From Leptolyngbya sp. PCC 7375 (GTDB lineage Bacteria; Cyanobacteriota; Cyanobacteriia; Phormidesmidales; Phormidesmidaceae), in NCBI RefSeq assembly GCF_000316115.1, contig NZ_JH993797.1, positions 1,102,486 to 1,166,485 of the forward strand: a DNA stretch of 64,000 nucleotides. Direction: 5' to 3'. Positions 10,441 through 19,218 of this stretch are shown here, piece after piece. The notes below the pieces were generated by a model that worked only from the letters and a program-made list of their open reading frames with translations, did not search any database and was not told the origin of the DNA. Within the stretch, counting starts at the first letter, position 1; every line of letters starts with the position of its first letter. Made by a program: the position numbers and the translations under genes.

Positions 10441-10481
10441 CAATGTGTACTATATACAGGACATTCACGCACACAGGCCCC

Positions 10482-10745
10482 ATGAGATTCATCCTTGCCG
10501 CATTAATCGCCTCACAGTTGCTTTCGGGGATTGCGATCGCGCAGAACCAGACCCAACTCCAGCCGGATCAACAGCAACCAGAATGCGATCCGCACTACTC
10601 CGGTGCCTGCATCCCGGTTTACGAGACGAGGGCGGATGACGTTGATTGTGGGGAGATCGAAGACAGAAACTTTACCGTGGTGACCATCGGCGAGGACCCG
10701 CATCGGTTGGATGGCGATAAGGATGGGGTGGCGTGTGAGGGGTAG
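10482..10745 (+). CDS. Small exported Excalibur (calcium-binding) domain protein
   Basis: This protein has 87 residues starting at ATG 10482 (MRFILAALIASQ), which gives a clean signal peptide; an in-frame ATG at 10443 would put extra polar residues before it. The mature part has Cys residues in the spacing of the Excalibur family and ends with DGDKDGVACEG, the DxDxDGxxCE signature of that domain. Excalibur domains are extracellular, and the acidic loop is predicted to bind calcium. They often sit next to nuclease or surface-protein domains, but here the domain stands alone. The next operon starts 140 bases downstream on the same strand and may or may not be linked. Confidence 0.75.
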   Translation: MRFILAALIASQLLSGIAIAQNQTQLQPDQQQPECDPHYSGACIPVYETRADDVDCGEIEDRNFTVVTIGEDPHRLDGDKDGVACEG

Positions 10746-10884
10746 AAGGTTAAATGCGAAAAAGAGGATAAAGGACCGCATTAGCCATGCAATGTAGGCG
10801 CAAATCCTGAGCAATAGTACCCAAGAGGGTACTACGCAACCCAATCAGGTCTGGGAAAATGGTTCCACTGCAGGGTAATGAATC

Positions 10885-12414
10885 ATGGGGCCTCTATCAA
10901 AATACTGGGTAATTTTGAGAATCGATCCTGGTGGTGAAGGACGTGGATATAAGGAACAGGTGCTGCCTCTAGCGTCTGAGTTCTTCCAAGCAGAGCTTGC
11001 TGACCTGTTCGAAGCGGTGGTGCCAGCTGACCGCTCCGTGCGAACGAGTGCGTCAATTCAGGTGCTGGCTGATGCGCCAGTGCAGGTGCGATCGCAACCC
11101 CTGGTTCAAAAACATCGTACTATTCAGACGTTACTCCACCACCAATTTACAACCCAGTCCTCTGCCGTATCCCTACAGAAGCGAGCCAAAGCTGGTCTGT
11201 GCCTGCGGGGATATGTCTCCTATGCCATTGTGGCGGAGTGCAAAATTCTAGCCAGCAAGTTTGCTGCCACAGGACAACTCTCCTATAAAGATCTGCTGCC
11301 CTACGTTCTCGATGATGATGGGGAGATCCAAATTGTGCTAGACCAAGACCCAAAACATCAACTGGTGCTCAACGGTAGCGGTAAGCCCCAGCCCTCTGCT
11401 TATCAGCGATTTTCAGTCGAAGCCCTGCGCAAGTTTAATCCCAATGGTCAACGGGTAACTAGCTTAGACAACTGGATTCACCTGCAAGTTCGTCAAAATC
11501 AAGACCTGAAGACTGTGTTGTCAGAGCGAGGATTTTACAAATTAACTGACTGGGCATTACTCAATCGAGCCCGCCAACCCCAGTTAGAGAGTTTTTCCCC
11601 ACACCAACGCCACATTATTAACGCTTTTCATGCTGTCTACCGTCGCGATCGACGCCAGCAACGGCACAATCATAAATCTTGTCCAGCCCCGACCCCGACC
11701 CAACTCAACGAAATGCAACAACAGTTGCAAGCCCAGGGAATCACCATTAACCTATCGAAGCTGATTACAGAACTTAGACAGATTGCCCAGACCCTGCGTC
11801 AGTATGCCATCTGGAGCAAAAACGGTGCACCTCAATCAGAATCTTTAGAGGCCGCCGATCCTTATTCTGGTCTGCAAAGAGAGTTTTGTGATCCTCATTC
11901 AACAAACGATCTTGACCATATCGCTCAGCAAGAACTGAGGGAATTCTGTGCTCAGCAACTGATCGAATGTTTGGACTGGGCCATCAATCAAGGCATTCGT
12001 GAACATATTCAAAGTTTGCATCAGCGGCCAAGATACACCATATTTGCATCCAAGGTGACTGCCATCTTAAAGCTGGTTTACTGTCAGGGACAATCTCAAA
12101 GTAAAGTTGCGGATCTATTAGGCATGAAAAATCAATCACAAGTAAGCCGTGTTCTCAATCCCACCACACTGCTCAATCGCGTGCGTTATTGGACTGTGGA
12201 TCATTTCTTTAAAGTACTTTCGACAAAGATCAGTAGTCTAAATTTGGCAGCCCTATCGACAGATCCAGACTACTTGCAGAATTTAATGCAGCATATCGAA
12301 GCCTTTGTCGATGCAGAAGCGTTCCAAGTAGCGATTGCAGAAATCAAAACGGCCAAAAACCGTTCAATGAATAGTCTGTACGCTCAACGGTTGCGTCACT
12401 ACCTAGAAAACTAG
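10885..12414 (+). CDS. Sigma-70-like HTH regulatory protein, first gene of the CHAT/CHASE2 cassette
   Basis: This is a 509-residue soluble basic protein. Around residues 185-235 it has a stretch (SLDNWIHLQVRQNQ, then GFYKLTDWALLNRA) of the type seen in cyanobacterial sigma-70-like proteins. Near residues 395-435 a region with QSQSKVADLLGMKNQSQVSRV looks like a helix-turn-helix of the sigma region 4 type. No canonical region 2 (-10 recognition) is obvious. It is therefore either a divergent sigma factor or a DNA-binding regulator. It ends 15 bases before the DUF1822 gene, which has its own AAGGAG site, so the two are surely co-transcribed. Proteins of this kind beside DUF1822 and CHAT/CHASE2 genes recur in cyanobacteria as far as I know. 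The start codon at 10885 lacks a strong ribosome site. Confidence 0.55.
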   Translation: MGPLSKYWVILRIDPGGEGRGYKEQVLPLASEFFQAELADLFEAVVPADRSVRTSASIQVLADAPVQVRSQPLVQKHRTIQTLLHHQFTTQSSAVSLQKRAKAGLCLRGYVSYAIVAECKILASKFAATGQLSYKDLLPYVLDDDGEIQIVLDQDPKHQLVLNGSGKPQPSAYQRFSVEALRKFNPNGQRVTSLDNWIHLQVRQNQDLKTVLSERGFYKLTDWALLNRARQPQLESFSPHQRHIINAFHAVYRRDRRQQRHNHKSCPAPTPTQLNEMQQQLQAQGITINLSKLITELRQIAQTLRQYAIWSKNGAPQSESLEAADPYSGLQREFCDPHSTNDLDHIAQQELREFCAQQLIECLDWAINQGIREHIQSLHQRPRYTIFASKVTAILKLVYCQGQSQSKVADLLGMKNQSQVSRVLNPTTLLNRVRYWTVDHFFKVLSTKISSLNLAALSTDPDYLQNLMQHIEAFVDAEAFQVAIAEIKTAKNRSMNSLYAQRLRHYLEN

Positions 12415-12429
12415 CAAGGAGTTCAGAAG

Positions 12430-13764
12430 ATGCCGTGTTCTTCGATTGATTTTAATGACTTGAGGCTGGTAGCACCGGAAGTCATTGACCTGGAGCCAGA
12501 TTATTTTAATCGGGCCGTTCATGTGAGCGACCAGGTCCTTGGAGAAAGCTGTCAGTGGCAAACCTATTTGAATGCTCTAGGACTCCAAGGATTTATCCAA
12601 TGGATTGCTGAACAAGAGTCAAGCATTGTCGTCAATCAGGAGAACTGTTCTCTTTTACAACCCGAGTATGCCGGTGCGATCGCAGCTGTTTGTAATCTGA
12701 GGATCGGTGGCTTCAAACTGTGCTTGCTTGCCGCTGAGAATTTATTGAACGAGACTATCTCAATACCTGCAGCAGCGATCGATTTACCTGAATTCTCAGC
12801 CCATTTCTATATCGTCACTGAGGTTCAAGAAGAGCAAAAACAAGTTGTTGTGCGAGGCTATGGTCGTTATGATCAACTTGTGAGCTACCGACACCTGATT
12901 AATTTATCGGCTGACAAGCGCTGGAATTATACCTTTCCCTTATTTCTGTTTGATACAGAACCCAATCACCTGTTGTTTAATGTACGCCTTCTAGATCCTA
13001 CGGCGATGACATTGTCAGGTGTGCACCCCAAGTCCCCCTTACCCACCATCACCCAGATCGATCTCAACACGATTCTGTCCCAACCCCATTCATCTCAACA
13101 ATGCCTCTGGCAACTCCTCCCCTGGGCAAAAGGCGCTTCACTTCTACAAAGACCTGAGTTGCTAAGAATGCTCCACCAGTGGCAACAATCCCCAGAAAAA
13201 CCAACATCCCTACGTATCCACATCACCGAAATCTTTACCCTTTTGACCCAGCAGGCGATTAACACGGCCCAATGGCTGAGTGCGGAGTTTGACGAATTAT
13301 CCCAGAGCCTGGGTTGGTTCTCTAACCAAGTGTTAGCAGCAGCACCTGAGTTTCGCTCAGCCGATAGATTTAAGGTAGCCATAGACGAACTCAGATATCA
13401 AGGTATGGAGATGCCGTCTGAGCTGCGGCCTATGTTCCAAACGGTTGAATGTGACGGTGATCTCTTGCAGCTGTGTGCAGCAACTTGGGCACCAGTCACC
13501 CCCGCTCCAAGTCCACACTGGACCTTATTGTTGATTTTACGAAACCAAATGGGGGATTCTTTGCCCGATGGCCTCAAGCTCCGCGTTGCCGATCTGACAG
13601 GGACCCTGAGTGAAGAAGAAGAGGCCCTAGATACTGAGTTTGTCTACGTTCGGGTTAATGCCACCCAAAACACAAAACTTGTGGCAACGATTGTTTCACC
13701 GACCGGGCAAATACTGCCAGCAGAGTCCTATAGTTTTGATACCACTGCCATTGCCATAGAATAA
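12430..13764 (+). CDS. DUF1822 family protein, middle gene of the CHAT/CHASE2 cassette
   Basis: This 444-residue cytoplasmic protein has no signal peptide or membrane helix. The N-terminal third (motifs such as YLNALGLQGFIQWI and a Gly/Leu-rich strand ending GGFKLCLL) and the overall length match DUF1822, a cyanobacterial family of unknown function. The C-terminal part (from about 340) is a beta-rich segment with WTLLLILRNQMGDSLPDGLKLRVADL, which reads like a small immunoglobulin-like or C2-like domain. The start has a good ribosome site (AAGGAG, 12416-12421). The position between a sigma-like gene and a CHAT protease gene suggests a partner or regulator in the same pathway, for instance an anchor or anti-sigma role, but no experiment I know of shows it. 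Confidence 0.8.
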   Translation: MPCSSIDFNDLRLVAPEVIDLEPDYFNRAVHVSDQVLGESCQWQTYLNALGLQGFIQWIAEQESSIVVNQENCSLLQPEYAGAIAAVCNLRIGGFKLCLLAAENLLNETISIPAAAIDLPEFSAHFYIVTEVQEEQKQVVVRGYGRYDQLVSYRHLINLSADKRWNYTFPLFLFDTEPNHLLFNVRLLDPTAMTLSGVHPKSPLPTITQIDLNTILSQPHSSQQCLWQLLPWAKGASLLQRPELLRMLHQWQQSPEKPTSLRIHITEIFTLLTQQAINTAQWLSAEFDELSQSLGWFSNQVLAAAPEFRSADRFKVAIDELRYQGMEMPSELRPMFQTVECDGDLLQLCAATWAPVTPAPSPHWTLLLILRNQMGDSLPDGLKLRVADLTGTLSEEEEALDTEFVYVRVNATQNTKLVATIVSPTGQILPAESYSFDTTAIAIE

Positions 13765-13899
13765 AGACGTAAAAACGATAAGTGACTTATTTTAAGAAGC
13801 TTACTGTTTTGCGACTCTTTCCTGGATTGACCCTTGATAGAGCCTGCTGGCAGATTGATAACGTCTATGTTTATTCCTGAATTTCTCACCTAAAGTGAA

Positions 13900-16326
13900 A
13901 TGCGTACAGCGTTTGAATTAAAGATCTGGCATCGGCAAGATAAACAATCTTGTACTTTTTTGTTGCTGTGGGATAATCGCAAAAAACACCTCAACGCGAG
14001 TCTGCCATCCTCTAAAGATATCGAAAAATGTTATCAGCGATGGCGACGCTGGTACTACAGATTTTATCAGTTAACGTCCCCACCCCACCCCAGCAATAGT
14101 GGTCGCATTAATCCAGGTTCAGGTGATCTAGCCCATGACCTGATGGCAGCAGAAAAAGAATTAGTTCAAGCGCTTCAACGCTGGTTAGGCGCGGTGGAAT
14201 TACGCGCTATTCAGCAGCAAATTCGAGATGAGGTCATACGACTGACGCCAGCCCATCCAAAATCCGAAAAAGCAGTCTTGGAACAGTCGGGCGTGGATAT
14301 TTTCCTGGCCTGTGAATCTGATGAGATGGCTAGGCTGCCCTGGGAGGCATGGGCATGGGCATTGGGGTCTGAGATTATTCGCCCTGGCTCACTGCGCATC
14401 ATACGTACAGTCATGGATGAGCCTGGCGGCAGTTGGGTGAAACCATCACGATTGGGTAAGCCTCGTATCCTCACTGTTTTAGGCGATGATCCTGGGTTGC
14501 CATTGCAGGAGGACTGGAAGGCAGTGCGATCGCTTGCACCCATTGCTACTATCGAACGATTTCTCTGGCAACCCAAGGATAGTGCTACCAAGATTAAAGA
14601 AAACTTTGCCGCTAAAATTTGTGAGAATCGCGGCTGGGATATCTTATTCTTTGCTGGTCACAGTCATGAAACCAATGTGACTGGGGGACGTATAGCCATT
14701 GCTCCCAATATTTCCTTATCCATTAGCGAAATTGAAGAATACTTGACTCAAGCAAGGGAAAATGGGTTACAGCTAGCGATTTTTAACTCTTGTAGCGGTC
14801 TGAGCATTGCTGATTCCTTGGTTGCCTTGGGACTGCAAGTCGTCGTGATGCGCGAACCCATCCGTAACGATGTAGCCCAAAGTTTCCTCAAACCTCTCTG
14901 TCAAGAGTTAGCAGCCCACAGTGATATTCATAGGGCGCTGCTTACCGCTAGTCATCATCTTCAATCAGCTGAAAAATTTGCCTATCCTTCTACTTATCTG
15001 ATTCCATCGTTATTTGGTGTTTCTGGAGTAGAGGCCTATCGCATTGAGCCGTTTGGTTGGAAACGTCAACTTCAGCAATGGTTACCCACAAAGCGAGAAG
15101 CTCTCCTGATTGCCACCGCCATATTTCTGAGTTCCGTACCTTCTATTCGGTCAGACCTTCTGGATAGACGGCTGTGGATGCAGTCGATGTACCGAGAGCG
15201 AACCGGTCAAACTGTAAAGAATGACGTTCCGCCTATACTCCTGATTGCCATTGATCAAGAATCTATTAATAGAGCTGATAAAGCAATAGACGGTTTTCAA
15301 CTCACCCCAATGGATCGTGAATACCTTGCCCAATTAATTCAGCAGTTATCAGGCTCATCTATCCAAGTAATTGGTATCGATTATCTTCTAGATACGCAGG
15401 AACCCAGAGAAGACAAATTGGTGGATAGTATCCATCAAGCAATAGTGCACCATAATACTTGGTTTGTATTTGCAACTAGAGAACGAGATTCCCTGCGGCC
15501 ACGTGACAGTATCGCAGACCCTCGGTGGAGCTTACATGGTGATGCCTATGCTCGATACTGGCAAGTTAAGCTGCCTGATGATGAAATCTGCGCTCAAACA
15601 TGCCCTTTTGCCTATACGTTGGCACTAGTCAATACGTTAAGCGAAAACTCTCAACTTAATCCTCCTCAACCTAATTTAGAGAATAAAGCTGATTTGCAGC
15701 AACAAATACATGATTTTCTTGATACAGCCAAGACCGATGAACCTAGTGACATCAGTGCTTTTTTAAAAATAGTTCGTTCACCCTTCAATTTACCGCTGAT
15801 TATTGACTACTCCATTTCACCAGATCAGATTTACCAGTCGATTCCGGCTTGGAAGTTTTTGACCTATTCAGAAAACCAAAAAACGTTCAACCCAAAAATT
15901 GCAATTATCGCGTCTGGTGGATATGTGGATGCTAGCGATAACCATCCTCCATTACCGGCTCTGACCTACTGGTGTAACTCAAAATATCGAGAAGCGGATA
16001 TCCAGAGTGATTGCCCTAAATCATTTACTGGTGGCGAACTTCATGCCTATACAACTCACCATTTATTGTCATCCTATCAAGTAGCTCGTATCCCAGACTT
16101 ATGGATGATTCTTATGGCATCACTACTAGGAAAATGGGCAACCCTAACGTTAACTCAACAGCAAGCCCATCAACGTCAAAAATGGCTATTCGCATTATCA
16201 ATCACGACAGGGCTTTATGGATTTTGGGGATTACAGGCTTATATCTGGGCTAATGTTTTGATTCCTCTAATATTTCCATCAAGTGTATTTTGGATTTATG
16301 TCGTTGGGATTACTCAGAAAAAGTAA
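13900..16326 (+). CDS. Membrane CHAT protease with CHASE2 sensor domain
   Basis: The protein has 808 residues. The N-terminal part is a CHAT (caspase HetF-associated with TPR) peptidase with both catalytic residues in place: His254 in FFAGHSH and Cys298 in FNSCSG. A first membrane helix lies at about 400-416, followed by a CHASE2 domain (about 420-725, motifs ILLIAIDQESI and IGIDYLL) that would lie outside the cytoplasmic membrane. Three C-terminal helices at about 731-750, 761-778 and 790-806 complete the usual CHASE2 layout. The architecture reads as an external sensor driving an internal cysteine protease. CHAT proteases are related to separase and caspases and usually cleave a specific partner. 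Here the candidates are the two upstream gene products or the WVTR-repeat protein downstream. The gap of 135 bases to the DUF1822 gene allows either one operon or a separate promoter. Confidence 0.85.
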   Translation: MRTAFELKIWHRQDKQSCTFLLLWDNRKKHLNASLPSSKDIEKCYQRWRRWYYRFYQLTSPPHPSNSGRINPGSGDLAHDLMAAEKELVQALQRWLGAVELRAIQQQIRDEVIRLTPAHPKSEKAVLEQSGVDIFLACESDEMARLPWEAWAWALGSEIIRPGSLRIIRTVMDEPGGSWVKPSRLGKPRILTVLGDDPGLPLQEDWKAVRSLAPIATIERFLWQPKDSATKIKENFAAKICENRGWDILFFAGHSHETNVTGGRIAIAPNISLSISEIEEYLTQARENGLQLAIFNSCSGLSIADSLVALGLQVVVMREPIRNDVAQSFLKPLCQELAAHSDIHRALLTASHHLQSAEKFAYPSTYLIPSLFGVSGVEAYRIEPFGWKRQLQQWLPTKREALLIATAIFLSSVPSIRSDLLDRRLWMQSMYRERTGQTVKNDVPPILLIAIDQESINRADKAIDGFQLTPMDREYLAQLIQQLSGSSIQVIGIDYLLDTQEPREDKLVDSIHQAIVHHNTWFVFATRERDSLRPRDSIADPRWSLHGDAYARYWQVKLPDDEICAQTCPFAYTLALVNTLSENSQLNPPQPNLENKADLQQQIHDFLDTAKTDEPSDISAFLKIVRSPFNLPLIIDYSISPDQIYQSIPAWKFLTYSENQKTFNPKIAIIASGGYVDASDNHPPLPALTYWCNSKYREADIQSDCPKSFTGGELHAYTTHHLLSSYQVARIPDLWMILMASLLGKWATLTLTQQQAHQRQKWLFALSITTGLYGFWGLQAYIWANVLIPLIFPSSVFWIYVVGITQKK

Positions 16327-16486
16327 CCTAAACCCCCTTAACAATATGCTACTTTTTACTACTTTCTAGCGTGCAAACTGCATAAGCATTATCTGCCCAC
16401 ACTTATATGATTGTAGTAGTATTCCAGCTATTCCTTATTCTCAATCATCAATCTATTCTGTGAGTTCCTTGGGAGGGAATTAGAAA

Positions 16487-17074
16487 ATGTCTCAGTCCTT
16501 AATGAATCAAAGATCTCAAGATGATGATCATGATGGTGAAAAGCCATGGGTCACTCGAAACACAAAACCCAATGACCCTGTTGATGGCTCAGAGGGGAAG
16601 CGAAGTTCTCATGACAATGATCGTGATGGTGAGAAGCCATGGGTCACTCGAAACAGAAAGTCCAATGACCCTGTTGATGGCTCAAAGGATAAGCAAAGGA
16701 TGTTTAAACTGCCAATCTTTAAAGACGACGAAGATGTATGGGTTACTCGATTAGTTGCTGAACAGTTTGTGGATGACTTAGGCAAAGGTAATTACACGAG
16801 AGCCTGGAAAAACTTAGTGTCCTCTAAAGAAAGTGAGTTCTCTTCAGACATACTTAAGGAACAATGGGAAGAGTACACTAAAAACAAAGGTCGATTCAAA
16901 CAGAGAATTGGGTCAAAACTCGTGGGTCAAACTGTTAATGGAAAAATTGTGCATGTTACCATTAAGTTTGAAAATCCTGATAATGAGATGGATTTCATCG
17001 TAACGATTAGCAAGAATATGGATGAAGGATACAATAGAGTCTTCGAATGGGATTTCAAAATGCAGTCTTCTTAG
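16487..17074 (+). CDS. Small protein with WVTR repeats and a DUF3887/NTF2-like domain
   Basis: The protein has 195 residues with no signal peptide. The N-terminal half is hydrophilic and disordered-looking, and holds two nearly identical 31-residue units containing DGEKPWVTRN and NDPVDGS (Trp21 and Trp52). A third, shorter WVTR (DDEDVWVTRL, Trp85) sits where the folded part begins. Residues 90-195 look like a DUF3887/NTF2-like domain (EQFVDDLGKGNYTRAWKNL, and the ending VFEWDFKMQ). The ribosome site GGGAGG is present at 16471-16476. The gene lies 160 bases after the CHAT/CHASE2 gene on the same strand. Repeated, exposed Arg-containing motifs beside a CHAT protease gene make it a candidate substrate; that is inference only. 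Confidence 0.65.
   Translation: MSQSLMNQRSQDDDHDGEKPWVTRNTKPNDPVDGSEGKRSSHDNDRDGEKPWVTRNRKSNDPVDGSKDKQRMFKLPIFKDDEDVWVTRLVAEQFVDDLGKGNYTRAWKNLVSSKESEFSSDILKEQWEEYTKNKGRFKQRIGSKLVGQTVNGKIVHVTIKFENPDNEMDFIVTISKNMDEGYNRVFEWDFKMQSS
16520..16705 (+). repeat. In-frame tandem duplication of 93 bases
   Basis: Two 93-base units (16520-16612 and 16613-16705) lie inside the coding sequence above and encode the two 31-residue repeats. They are close to identical over the stretch coding GEKPWVTRN and again over the stretch coding NDPVDGS, so the duplication is recent or kept by selection. Confidence 0.8.
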
Positions 17075-17405
17075 ACTGATCTGCTGGAGAAATTTAGCCT
17101 TAAACTCTGTAGCTGGAATCTTGCCAACTATTACTCTTTAAGGCTTATTTACTTTAATAGGCATACACAAGACTTCTCTTAAGATAGTTGGGGGATAAAT
17201 GTTTGTGTATGCTTTTTTGATCGTTTATTCAATCCCTCCTTCCCTATGGGAGACTCCCATAGGGAGGGAGCTTGAAACCGAAGAAATATAGCTTGACGCC
17301 CATAGTTCAGGCCTGGCTAACTGCATAACCTCAAAATCCGTACATCTACTGATATATGGAGCTGTGATGTAGCAGCTGTGCGGATATAAACAGAGGGTCT
17401 GCTAG
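17075..17405. other. Intergenic region with a 35-base palindrome
   Basis: This 330-base spacer contains no gene. At 17236-17270 two 17-base arms, CTCCTTCCCTATGGGAG and CTCCCATAGGGAGGGAG, surround a single A, with one mismatched pair. This is a repeat-type palindrome or a strong hairpin, without a T-run. The promoter of the LuxR-type gene should lie after it. Confidence 0.6.
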
Positions 17406-18005
17406 ATGGATACTTTCATAGAAGCACTTAAAAATCTGAAAGCTCACGGTGGCCATTTCAATAGTATTTTGGTGAAGGGAGTGCTTGAAGGGCTTATGGA
17501 TGGCGTTTTGATTTTGACTCAGCAGAGCAAATTTCTCCATGTCAACAGCAATGCTCAAAAAATTATCGAGAGGTTGACTCAGACTCAAAATCAATTTCAA
17601 ATCCTGGGGCAAGAACTGCAACGGATCTATCAGGCTATTGTTGATGGGTATGAGTTATATCCTGACAACCCTGTGGTGATTGAATCTGAAATTAGGGATG
17701 GGGATGACAATATTCTACGGATTCGAGCGCGACTCTTGCAGTTAGACGCCTATGAACAACCTCTGGTTTTGATTGTCTTAGAAGACCAAAATCATTCTCT
17801 CCATAGCCTGGCAACTACTGAGTCACAAAAGTATGGTTTAACACCTCGCGAAACTGAGATTTGGTTGCTCAGGCGCGCCAACCGTAGCTATAAAGAGATT
17901 GCAGCTGAGCTATACATTAGTCTCAACACGGTTAAAAAGCATGTGAAAAGCATCCGCAGCAAACTCAAGTTTTATCAATTTCGACAAGATTCAATAGCGA
18001 GCTAG
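17406..18005 (+). CDS. LuxR-family transcriptional regulator with N-terminal PAS-like domain
   Basis: The protein has 199 residues. The C-terminal 65 residues are a textbook LuxR/GerE helix-turn-helix (LTPRETEIWLLRRANRSYK, then EIAAELYISLNTVKKHV). The N-terminal 120 residues resemble a small PAS-type sensor fold (GLMDGVLILTQQSKFLHVNSNA); no conserved phospho-acceptor Asp or autoinducer pocket can be recognised. It probably binds DNA in response to a small ligand or redox input. The gene stands alone between the CHAT cassette and a convergent SDR gene. The target is unknown; the SDR gene or its own operon are possible neighbours to test. Confidence 0.8.
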   Translation: MDTFIEALKNLKAHGGHFNSILVKGVLEGLMDGVLILTQQSKFLHVNSNAQKIIERLTQTQNQFQILGQELQRIYQAIVDGYELYPDNPVVIESEIRDGDDNILRIRARLLQLDAYEQPLVLIVLEDQNHSLHSLATTESQKYGLTPRETEIWLLRRANRSYKEIAAELYISLNTVKKHVKSIRSKLKFYQFRQDSIAS

Positions 18006-18055
18006 TAGTACGATTTTGACACCAGTCAGTTGAGGAGATTTATCAGCGATTGTTT

Positions 18056-18127
18056 AGCCTTTAGATATCTAGCCTTTAGATATCTAGCCTTTAGATGTCT
18101 AGCATTTAGATGTCTAGCATTTAGATA
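18056..18127. repeat. Tandem 15-base repeats, about five units
   Basis: The unit AGCCTTTAGATATCT at 18056 is repeated at 18071, 18086 (one change), 18101 (two changes) and in part at 18116. It lies between two convergent genes, and the last unit contains the stop codon of the SDR gene (18121-18123). Slippage here could change the SDR C-terminus by a few residues. Confidence 0.85.
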
Positions 18128-18882
18128 ATGGTTTTGCCTCCGTCTGCCACAATGGCAGCACCATGAACAAAGTCGGCATCGCTGGTGGCTAAAAATAAGG
18201 CTACACGGGCAATATCGCTGGGTTTACCCAATCGCCCAGCAGGAATTGTAGCGATGGTGGCCTTCTCTTCGGCAGCAGGATCGTGACCCAAATTAAACTC
18301 CGTATGGATCATGGGCGTGTCAATGGGACCAGGACAAATAGCATTAACGCGAATATTCTGAGCTGCCCACTCGGTGGATAATGCTCGAGTTAAGGCGAGA
18401 ACACCACCTTTGGTGGCACAGTAGCCGCTATAGAGAGGTTGACCCACTAAACTTAGCTCTGATGCTATGTTAATGATGATTCCTCCATCTTGAGTCAACA
18501 TTTGAGTGATGGCATGTTTGCAGCCAAAGAAGACGCCTTTGAGGTTGACCCCCAAGAGTTTGTCTAGGTCGTCTTCGGTGGTTTCTGTGATGGGTTTTAG
18601 CATAGAGATGCCTGCATTATTGAAGAGAATGTCGAGACGACCAAAATTCTGAACTGTTGCTGCGATCGCACCCATCACCTGCTCTTCGTCACTGACATCT
18701 ACCCCCAGCCCCAGGCATTTACCCCCAGCTGTTTCAATCACTTCTTGCGTTGTCTGGGCTGCATCTGCATTCACATCAACCGCCACAACAGTGGCACCTT
18801 CACGAGCAAAACATTCAGCAGTGGCACGACCAATCCCAGACCCAGCACCGGTAATCAAACTTACCTTTTTATACAGTCGCAT
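18121..18882 (-). CDS. Short-chain dehydrogenase/reductase (SDR)
   Basis: The protein has 253 residues, normal for a classical SDR. It has the cofactor motif GAGSGIG near the N-terminus, NNAG, the catalytic Ser (IASELS) and Tyr-x3-Lys (YCATK), and a PGPIDTPM loop. The Asp at the end of the second strand (VVAVDV) favours NAD over NADP. The closing part (ADFVHGAAIVADGG) is typical of the FabG-like branch. The substrate cannot be named. It is convergent with the LuxR-type gene, and the 336 bases upstream hold a MITE-like element. Confidence 0.85.
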   Translation of the reverse strand: MRLYKKVSLITGAGSGIGRATAECFAREGATVVAVDVNADAAQTTQEVIETAGGKCLGLGVDVSDEEQVMGAIAATVQNFGRLDILFNNAGISMLKPITETTEDDLDKLLGVNLKGVFFGCKHAITQMLTQDGGIIINIASELSLVGQPLYSGYCATKGGVLALTRALSTEWAAQNIRVNAICPGPIDTPMIHTEFNLGHDPAAEEKATIATIPAGRLGKPSDIARVALFLATSDADFVHGAAIVADGGKTII

Positions 18883-19218
18883 TGACTCGCCCCTTCTTAT
18901 GCTCTGTCCAGGTAAATTTTAAGATAGATGCGGTACGTAGGCTGGCAAGCTTAAAAATCAGTGATTACTCAAGGATGTCTTGACGATGCTCTAAAGTTAG
19001 GGCGTTGCTGAGTCTCAGTCTGGTGTGCCCTTGAAGAGGGGCGGATTAAATCTCATGCTTCGATTGATTCATCGGGTAAATCAGCAATGGCAACAATGGA
19101 AAACTTAACATTTGGGGGATGAAATGTCCCATGGCGGGGTATGGCTGACGCCCTGTGGTGAGTCGCCGCCCACCACATCAAGGCTCAAATGTCTGTTGTT
19201 CAGGAGATGAGCGAATAC
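18883..19218. other. Intergenic region with MITE-like element copy 2
   Basis: This 336-base spacer lies between two minus-strand genes. It holds the second MITE-like copy at 19002-19091 and otherwise shows no gene. The SDR promoter is probably just left of the element. Confidence 0.5.
19002..19091 (+). repeat. MITE-like element, copy 2 (diverged)
   Basis: It begins GCGTTGCTGA and ends ATCAGCAATGGC. The right third (GATTGATTCATCGGGTAAATC) matches copy 1 at 8287 closely, and the match runs on for about ten bases beyond the inverted repeat (CAACAATGG). The middle has diverged. Confidence 0.55.
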
